Source: Larix kaempferi
Lineage: Eukaryota; Streptophyta; Pinopsida; Pinales; Pinaceae
Assembly: GCA_027924585.1 (NCBI GenBank)
Contig: BSBM01001663.1
Coordinates: forward strand, 62,001-126,000
DNA length: 64,000 nt
Direction: 5' to 3'
A program made the translations under genes and the position numbers. The notes beneath the pieces are model-generated. The model searched no databases. It was not told the origin of the DNA and saw nothing but the letters and a program-made list of their open reading frames with translations. Shown in pieces: positions 56,501 to 64,000 of this stretch. The first letter of the stretch is position 1. Each line of letters starts with the position of its first letter.

Positions 56501-57388
56501 TTTGTGTTCCAATGATATTTATGATAATCACTTGTGTTTATTTGTGGTTCAAGCTATTTTTGGCATATCTTGTGTGTGTTGTGTTAATGACAATGCTATT
56601 TATAATACATATGTTTTGTCTAATGTTTTCTTTGTAATCATGTGTTCTTATGATGATAATACCAATGGATGCATCGACGAGTTCAGGACTACCACGTCAA
56701 GTAAAGGAAAGTCGTCATATGAAATAATATGTTAGACGAGTTGTGTTATGAGGTTCTAGTATTTAAAGTGAATGTGTACAAGTAGTGTCGAAATCCCTAA
56801 AAATTTATTTACTTTTTGCTGTAAAATTAAGGGACATTACACCAGGTTATCTCCATTGGTAATTAATTCAAATAGATAGTGATGTTACAATATAAGATTT
56901 ATGTGATTGACAAATGTATGGGCACCCAAGATCATCTATTGGCAAAAGTAGATCACCAATTATTAAATAATGATAAAGATGAAAAGTTCCCTTACATATG
57001 ATTGACCCCAAATAGGGTGGACGAGACGTTCTAGGACAACAAGGTTATATTGTTTTGATAGATTATTGACATTTGCATAGTCAAGTAATTTTTAAGGAAT
57101 ATTGAAGCAAGCTTTATGTATTCCCTTATTTTTATGGTTACTAATCAAACTATGATGATGAGATCAGGAAGGACGATTAGAACATCTTTCATGGTAAGTT
57201 TCTTTTGAAAAATCGTATGAGAACCAGTTGTAATAATGCGTTACAAAAAGGTAGATACTCCTCCCTAGACAGAATCTCACTCATTTATCATACTAAGTTT
57301 CTACAAGTATAGCTTACTAGAGATTGTCGAAAGATAATCATCTTAAATCTTTACCTAAATACTAACTTGATATTCTGGGTATGTTACA
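53592..57388 (+). repeat. LARD-B 5' LTR
   Basis: Contains a conserved GCCGCCACATGTCCC motif, a promoter-proximal tandem array (54.71-55.16 kb), an (AT)n run near 56.12-56.16 kb, an AATAATAAAAATAA poly(A)-like signal near 56,385 and the U5 hairpin motif at 56,403. Short frames at 54303 and 56403 recur in the 3' LTR only because the LTRs are copies. Confidence 0.92.
54712..55165 (+). repeat. Tandem array downstream of the LARD-B promoter
   Basis: Six units containing GTTATTCTATTTCTGCAAAA at steps of about 69, 79, 80, 74 and 80 bp, each followed by GTTTAAGATCGGGATTTCAT and ATCTCTGCAATAATG. The 3' LTR copy is at about 61,711-62,165. LARD-A has a two-unit, 78-bp array in the same relative place. 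Confidence 0.8.
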
Positions 57389-57390
57389 TA

Positions 57391-57402
57391 TGGTATCAGA
57401 GC
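57391..57402 (+). promoter_or_regulatory. Primer-binding site of LARD-B
   Basis: TGGTATCAGAGC, 2 bp after the LTR, followed by ATAGGTTGCAAACACTCGGG as in LARD-A. Confidence 0.92.
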
Positions 57403-59923
57403 ATAGGTTGCAAACACTCGGGCTAATTGGGCTCAATCGTGAAAGACGAATACAAGTTAGTCGAACGAGGAACGGAACTCCATTTTATAAGACGCAAAAA
57501 AAAAAAAAAAATCATTCCAAGGCTCGGCAAGGGTAAGCTACAAGACGTCTTGGAAATTGCGAGTAAGTATGTTCCATTTTGCTAAAGCATTATAATAGTA
57601 TAGCAGTACCTAATTGTGAACATAGAATATGTCTGATTATGTATTTGAACGATATTTTATTGATAGACACTAGATGATGAATACCTCCTCATACTCTATA
57701 ATTAGTTTCATTGAATGATTGAAATAATTAGACTATTGGGATTAAGTCCTTATAAGTACTGGTAAGTGAATATGTTGAAAATTATCCTAGTGTTTAAAGG
57801 AGAAGTTTTTATGTTAGTAAAACTCTCCTAATTTCGTTTACTTTATAGAACTAAGTAAATTTGACTAACCCAGTAGTCAAAATTTCCAAATATGAACTTT
57901 AGATGGATCATTTAAGCAACCCAGATCTGTGAGAAGATCCATTAAAATTTTTTAAAACAAGTCCAAGGGTCCATTAAGATTTATGAATTTAGGATGGTCT
58001 TGGAATTGGTCTTGAATTTTTTCAACGGTTAAGGCTTTTCTTCATATAAAGTTCTCTTCTCGTAAGTAAGTTTGTAAATTTATAAATACTAATGACCTTA
58101 AGGGTAAATGTTGTAAAAGTGCATACTATAGTAGTAGCCAACGAAAATAAAGAATGTAACTAAGGTATTTAATACCTTCTAGAAAGCATTAATGATGTCA
58201 ATAATACAAGTTCCGTCACACTGCAAGAGGTATCAACTAAGAATTATAGGTTGATTATACTCGCTAAAAAAAAAAAAAAAAAACCATTTTTCCACCAGAA
58301 GCGTAGGTATCTAAAACCTTTTAGCAAGGGAGTTAACTGTAATTAGTGTGAAATTTCTATGGCTAGGAAATTGTCATATCATAAAGGAGAACAATCCTTA
58401 ATAAACTCCTTACTAATTATTTTCATTCTAGTATGTGAGCGTCATAATGTTGTCGTGTAACATTGAAGCACGCTTGTAACCTTGCATATAGGAAATGGTT
58501 AAAGTCACTTGAAAGGTATACATGAGTGTTCTAAGTAGTTAATATGATGCATTGATAACAATGAATGAGTTCATTTTATGTTCCTTATTTTAGTGTTCTC
58601 TATTGTGGAAGATGGAACACTTCAGTGGTGGTTCTACAAAGTTGTGTTCGAGATTTATAGTATAGAAGTATATGTGGTATGCATGGGAACTTCGACTTGT
58701 TTCTTCTTTTTAATATATTGATTTCATAAGTTGTTAAGACAAGTCAACTTGTACCTTAGCCTAAGAGGTCCACATAATAAGGAGATATGCGGCCGCCTTC
58801 ATAAGGTATGTAATAATCGTTATAAAACGTGCAAGTACATATGTATGTAAAACAAGTGTGTTGTTACTTACATAAGGTTAGTGTATACGAAATATTTATA
58901 CCTTAATAGGAATCCGATGAGAAATGAAAAGATATAACGTCCTTCCAAATAAGTTATGAGACTAGGAAAATTAGGGTTTTCTCTGGATTTCATAAAAAGG
59001 AAGGAAGTTACTGACGAAATAACCCTCACCGGTTCTTATTATGTTTCATATATTATTTTGTTATTTGATTATGCTAACTTATGATGATGTGGCGTAACAA
59101 GTCTTGGTGGCATATTTCAGGTTTAGGTTATTACCGAGATTAGTATACAGATGAATGCACCACTTCGAAGTAAAAACATATGATCATGGAAATTCTCCTT
59201 GTGAGATAATTATTCTTAGGGAATTGATCATTGGAGTTTCTAGTTTGATTATTTTGGGTATTTCGATGATTGAGGTATGAAACGTATTTTTACTGCAACT
59301 TTCATATACGAAGATCCATGAAGTTGAAGTTGGCATATTTAAAGGTAGTAACATGAAGAGGGTTACTTATTATGTCAAGGTTAATAAAGAAAAACCTATA
59401 TGCTTGAAAGTGAGTTACCATGAGTAGGTAAATAGGATATAGACCTTTATTAATATTAGATCGTTTTGTGATGAATAGGTATTTGGCATTTCTAACATAG
59501 GTACATACCAGTTTGGTTGTTTACTCACAAAAGCTTGTAAGAAGAGAATGTTTTTATAAAGTATGAATATTGTAATATTAAGGATGAGTTCTTATTTTCA
59601 TGCGTAGGAAAAATATCTTCTTACAAAGATTTTATGGTGTTACTTATAGGTGAATTTGGCAGATGATCAAAATTCTGTGGAGCTTGTGGAAACACAAGAG
59701 CATAAATATTATGCATGGTAAACTAAGGGGGTGAGAATTTAAGATCCCCATCACCACATTCATTTACTCCTTTAAGTTGGATAATTATTGTTGAATAAAG
59801 AAATAGGCCCAAATTGGTGAGAGTAATCGTATGGTTACAAAATGTGATATGACGAAATAATCGACTAATTTGAAAGAAATTTTTCTAGAATCAAGAAAGA
59901 AGCTTGAGGGGAAATTATGCAAG
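57403..59923 (+). other. LARD-B non-coding interior
   Basis: No protein domain is seen. The stretch 59,065-59,218 aligns with LARD-A 23,855-24,005 (ATGATGATGTGG, CTTGGTGGCATATT, ACATATGATCATGGAAATTC). A10-20 runs occur at about 57.49 and 58.27 kb. Confidence 0.55.
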
Positions 59924-60067
59924 AGTGCAGTAATGGCACTAAAACAATCCCTAGAAATTAGGGATTGACAGCCGTCAGAATTCTCGGAGGAATCGGCAGG
60001 CTGTAAAGACCTAGGCAAACTATAAAATAATGCATATGCGGGAGGCAGGACGCTGCTTAGTATGCAT
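59924..60067 (+). ncRNA. Structured four-hairpin module, LARD-B copy
   Basis: A: AGTGC/GCACT (59924-59940). B: AATCCCTA-GAAAT-TAGGGATT (59946-59966). C: ACAGCC/GGCTGT (59968-60004) with inner ATTC/GAAT. D: ATGCATA/TATGCAT (60030-60067) with AGGCAG-GACG-CTGCTT. Compared with LARD-A, hairpin B keeps its loop but swaps pairs, and hairpins A and C keep stems while changing loops. TATA-like TATAAAATA lies at 60021-60029. Confidence 0.72.
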
Positions 60068-60078
60068 GAGCGGAATTA

Positions 60079-60207
60079 TTGCTGTGTGAGCACTGAGGTG
60101 TTAGGAAAGAATCTCCGAAAAGATTGCTGTGTGAGCACTGAGGTGTTAGACAAGAATTTCTGAAAAAGATTGTTGTGTGAGCACTTGGGTGTTAGGCAAG
60201 AGCTTCT
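60079..60207 (+). repeat. Hairpin tandem repeat, three units, LARD-B
   Basis: Units start at 60079, 60124 and 60170 (periods 45 and 46 bp), of the form TTG(C/T)TGTGTGAGCACT..GGTGTTAG. The core is as in LARD-A with one fewer copy. Confidence 0.8.
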
Positions 60208-60572
60208 CGGATCAAGTGAAGGACAATTTTGATAAAGTTAATAGTCTGCATTCTTGGGAACACAGGATTTATGTGTACTTGTGATAGTAAAAGCACAAAC
60301 AAGGACTATAACATATTCCATAAAATTGCAAACGATATGTTGTAAATAAAAAGGGCTCATTATTATGTTTCTAAATTCGATTATGAAAAAAAATGATGGT
60401 TTCACGGTTTCTTTTCCTGTTGTTGTATTTGAAAACAAAGGTGTAAATGATCGTGACTAGCGAAAATTCATGAAATCCCGAAGAAGGTCAAACAGAAGTG
60501 ACAAAGCAAGCAAAGGATGACTCCAAAGAAAGGATAAATTGCTGAAAAGTATGAACACCGAGGACGGTGTTA

Positions 60573-60590
60573 TTTTTAAGGGGAGGAGAA
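60573..60590 (+). promoter_or_regulatory. Polypurine tract of LARD-B
   Basis: TTTTTAAGGGGAGGAGAA directly before the 3' LTR, preceded by CACCGAGGACGGTGTTA shared with LARD-A. Confidence 0.85.
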
Positions 60591-63500
60591 TGTAATATCC
60601 CTCTAAGATTTATAAACGTATAATGTAAATTATTTATGAGGCCCTGGTGAGGAGCTCAAAGCCAAGGCCCCACCAGTGGACCTTGAAAACATCGTTAATT
60701 CTTTTCCTAAGTTATAAGTTGTAAACTGAGAAGAGAAGGTGCAACGGTGCAACTAAGTGTCGACAACTAAATCATTATGGAAAGGTAAAGTCAAGGGAAT
60801 CCTTGATAATATAAACGTTAAGGCCTAGGACCATGTAGGACATAATGGTTGGATCTATGGGTATTAACCAAGACTTTCGTATAATGTTCTAAGTCATGGA
60901 CTATAGCCTTTCGTTGCAAACAAATAGGCAACCTTGACGACTTACGCCTTAGTATAACACCTTATGCTGTGGATTATAATTTGACATAATTCACTTAATC
61001 ACATTTCCAACAGGGAGTGTTATAAATCCCAAATAAACCTACTAAGCTAAATATAAACTAAGCCTATTAATGGGTTTTGATAAAGCTTAGGTTATTAATT
61101 TTTAGTATATTTAAATCATAACCTAAAATATGAGACATTGGTATGAGTTGACTATAATGTAAGAAGTACTACTTAACTATAAGTTAGTACTATGCATATG
61201 TGTTATATACATATGTACATGATGTAAATATATATATAGGACCATCATAGAATTGTCAAATAACTTGTGAACACAAGAGTGCTAAGGACATATACAAAAG
61301 AATGTTATTAACAAAGAAGTTAACGAATTGGTATAAATGTATACATAATAAGTGGGAGTGGCGAATCTCAACGAGTAGTCCGAGGGAGTTGTCTCCTTAT
61401 TTGGGAAATTCCCTTTTTACTAAGCCGCCACATGTCCCATGCCGTTATGAAGAGCTACCATGTGTCATACTGAGGGTGGAGACCCACTCCTACATAAGGA
61501 AGTAGGAACTTGGCAAGAGGGGAAAAAGGCTCTCGGTAACAAGATCCATAACAAAAGTAGGGAGGTAGTCAAGGTTAGATTGGAGGACGTCGCAGCCAGT
61601 GGATGGCGGATCGAAGACCCTACAGGGAAGATGAAATTCCTGGTAAAACTCATGTATTTTTCTATAACTGATCTCGTCTCTTTATCCTTAGATCTCTACG
61701 TCAATGCTTGAATCTCAGGGTTATTCTATTTCTGCAAAACGTTTAAGATCGGGATTTCATTATCTCTGCAATAATGTTAAGTCTCAGGGTTATTCTATTT
61801 CTGCAAAAACGTTTAAGATAGGGATTTCATTATCTTTTAGATCTCTGCAATAATGTTAAGTCTCGGGGTTATTCTATTTCTGCAAAAACGTTTAAGATTG
61901 GGATTTCATTATCTTTTAGATCTCTGCAATAATGTTAAGTCTCGGGGTTATTCTATTTCTGCAAAAGCGTTTAAGATCGGGATTTCATTATCTTTTTCTC
62001 TGCAATAATGTTAAGTCTCGAGGTTATTCTATTTCTGCAAAAACATTTAAGAGCGGGATTTCATTATCTTTTAGATCTCTGCAAAAATGTTAAGTCTCAG
62101 AGTTATTCTAATTCTGCAAAAACGTGTAATATCAGAGATGCGTTACCTTTTTAGATCTCTACAACAAGGTTTAAATCTCAGAGTTGTTCTCTTCTGTAAA
62201 AGCGTTAAGTTTAGATTTGTTCCTTTGTAGTTCTAATTTCGGTGAGTTTTTTTAATCTCTGTAAACAACTATGTGTTGGCTGCAAAATCCTTGCGCGGGT
62301 TTTAATGTTGTTGATGGGACTATAACCCAGTAGAGTATCGTTTCCTGTATTGTTCTGAAATACTCCTCAGAGCGTCGAATGCCTGAGTTATGGTGAACTT
62401 CGCATTCTGGAAAGGCACATCATCGATCCCTCCGCCTGTACCCTTCCATAGTAGCATTTGGTGCTAGGAACTTTTAATAGAGGAAAACCATAAACATTGA
62501 TAACAAGTCGAATTAGCATGAAAAACCACTCTTTGTACTACCATTGAGGAAGGACAAGAATCCGATCGATTTCCTGTGGACATTGAAACTTCATTGGTAG
62601 CTTCCCCTGATTTTCAAAAACAACCAGAATACCATCGAAACTCCCTTATATAGATCTTGGTTTCAATGAAGAGTAAGGCCGGCATGTGTACCACGTGACA
62701 TTCCTGATTTGCAAAGTTTGATGGCCTTGAGTTAAATTTCGAGATATTATAGCCTTGCGAGTAGGAAAGTTGGATTCTCTGTTTAGGTTATCGCTATAGC
62801 AAAATCATGGTTTCCATTTTGTCTCCTTTTAAACTTACAGCTAAGCAAAACAAAAATCGGCGACCTCGACGGCTGTTTATTTAGAATGAACTTACTACTA
62901 GTAAAGAGTATTTTTCAATGATCTCAACGGTTGTGACTTTTCCTTACCCTAAACTTCGATTTTGAAATAGGGCGGTGACCCTTTCTACACAGGATAACCG
63001 TTAGTAATTCCTTGAGAGTATCGTAAAGCTGCGATTGAGGTAGTTATGACAATAGGCTAAATAAGAAGTAGCTTAAGTCTGGTATAACGACTGTCAAGAA
63101 AACATTTTCTGCAAATATATATATATATATATATATCTATATGATGAATATGAAACCCTTGTTTTGAAAGGGGTAGCGTAAATAGATAAAGGGAAGCCCT
63201 TTGCTAAGTGACGAACTCATGATACATAATTTTGGGATATTGGTATGGATAAGAAGTATGTTTAGCATATATTTTATTTGAACAGGAGTCCTCTCTATGG
63301 AGAGGCATCAAAGAAAGGTGAATTGCAACATGTGTTGTGGATTGTAATCTATTTTATTTTTGAAAAATAATAAAAATAACCTTTGTGGATGTAGCCCAAG
63401 AGTGGGTGAACCACTTTAAAAAGTCTCCCTCTCACGTGTCTCTTTTAGGTGTAATTTTTGTGGATATGTTGAATTGCATCTATTTGTGTTCCAATGATAT

Positions 63501-64000
63501 TTATGATAATCACTTGTGTTTATTTGTGGTTCAAGATATTTTTGGCATATCTTGCGTGTGTTGTGTTAATGACAATGCTATTTATAATACATATGTTTTG
63601 TCTAATGTTTTCTTTGTAATCATGTGTTCTTATGATGATAATACCAATGGATGCATCGACGATTTCAGGACTACCATGTCAAGTAAAGGAAAGTCGTCAT
63701 ATGAAATAATATGTTAGACGAGTTGTGTTATGAGGTTCTAGTATTTAAAGTGAATGTGTACAAGTAGTGTCGAAATCCCTAAAAATTTATTTACTTTTTG
63801 CTGTAAAATTAAGGGACATTACACCAGGTTATCTCCATTGGTAAGTAATTCAAATAGATAGTGATGTTACAATATAAGATTTATGTGATTGACAAATGTA
63901 TGGGCACCCAAGATCATCTATTGGCAAAAGTAGATCACCAATTATTAAATAATGATAAAGATGAAAAGTTCCCTTACATATGATTGACCCCAAATAGGGT
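60591..64000 (+). repeat. LARD-B 3' LTR, cut by the window end
   Basis: Direct repeat of 53592 onward, ending at a point equivalent to about 57.0 kb of the 5' LTR. About 0.4 kb of LTR and the second GATAT duplication should lie just beyond the window. Confidence 0.92.

Larger units (their letters stand above)
53592..64000 (+). mobile_element. LARD-B: coding-free LTR retrotransposon, 3' end outside the window
   Basis: The 5' LTR is 53592-57388 (3797 bp, TGTAATATCCCTC...ATGTTACA). The interior is 57389-60590 (3202 bp), and the 3' LTR from 60591 has 3410 bp inside the window. It has the same TGTAATATCCCTC start, primer site and polypurine context as LARD-A, and alignable interior islands, but the LTR bodies are mostly different. 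No frame above 77 codons occurs in the interior and no retroviral domain is recognised. The LTRs differ at a few percent over the first 400 bp by eye, so it looks older than LARD-A. It is a sister family of LARD-A. Confidence 0.92.

Noticed and set aside
56403-56735. 110-codon frame in LARD-B LTR, repeated at 63,385-63,717
   Set aside because: It begins in the U5 hairpin motif and lies in LTR U5. It has no domain similarity and is duplicated only through the LTRs.
1-64000. tRNA and rRNA genes
   Set aside because: Scanned for tRNA-like A/B boxes and rRNA landmarks by eye; only retrotransposon primer-binding sites complementary to tRNA were found.

Overview
The window looks like intergenic DNA from a large, repeat-rich plant nuclear genome. 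It is AT-rich, contains one compact spliced host gene, and is otherwise filled with nested retrotransposons, a satellite array and a decayed DNA transposon. LTR elements with initiator-Met-tRNA primer sites, a Ty3/gypsy chromovirus-type integrase tail and multi-kilobase non-coding LTR elements would suit a gymnosperm. The species cannot be fixed from the sequence alone.

Layout. 1-2.78 kb: non-coding DNA with short tandem duplications. 2.79-3.38 kb (minus): a four-exon gene for the transcription elongation factor ELOF1/Elf1, the only host gene recognised. 4.03-7.08 kb: a degenerate satellite of about 178-bp monomers, broken by an LTR fragment. 7.1-8.2 kb: the dead 3' end of a LINE. 10.25-10.71 kb: a solo Copia-type LTR. 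10.86-13.71 kb (minus): a short non-autonomous Copia element with a matching target-site duplication. 13.7-15.5 kb: an old duplication with a unit of about 0.9 kb. 15.6-18.55 kb (minus): the 3' end of a Ty3/gypsy element, split by LARD-A (18,558-28,425). 29.25-44.89 kb: an inverted-repeat-bounded segment carrying two decayed convergent genes, a DDE-like transposase pseudogene (+) and an unknown spliced gene (-). A solo LTR and a foldback hairpin lie inside it. 45-47.6 kb: repeats. 47,576-51,227: LARD-C, a 3.65-kb TG...CA unit with a perfect target-site duplication. 51.6-52.8 kb: a truncated copy of the same gypsy LTR. 53.46-53.59 kb: another piece of the satellite. 53,592 to the window end: LARD-B, whose 3' LTR runs off the window.

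Main discovery. LARD-A and LARD-B are complete-looking LTR elements (LTRs of about 3.2 and 3.8 kb, iMet primer site, polypurine tract) with no gag or pol. Their internal domains, and LARD-C on the minus strand, share a module of four successive hairpins, a TATA-like box and one to four hairpin repeats of 44-46 nt. Stem sequences change between copies in ways that keep base pairing, while loops vary. This suggests selection on RNA structure or on a palindromic promoter-leader. The module always lies near the start of the 3' LTR/U3, so it would sit near the 3' end of the genomic transcript. It could be a packaging, export or replication signal that lets coding-free elements use proteins from autonomous partners, or an internal promoter. 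The sequence alone does not decide between these.

Insertion history. LARD-A sits inside the gypsy remnant, LARD-B inside a satellite monomer, and a solo LTR within the DNA transposon. By eye LARD-A's LTRs differ less than LARD-B's, which suggests LARD-A is younger. No tRNA, rRNA, CRISPR or bacterial-type operon was seen.
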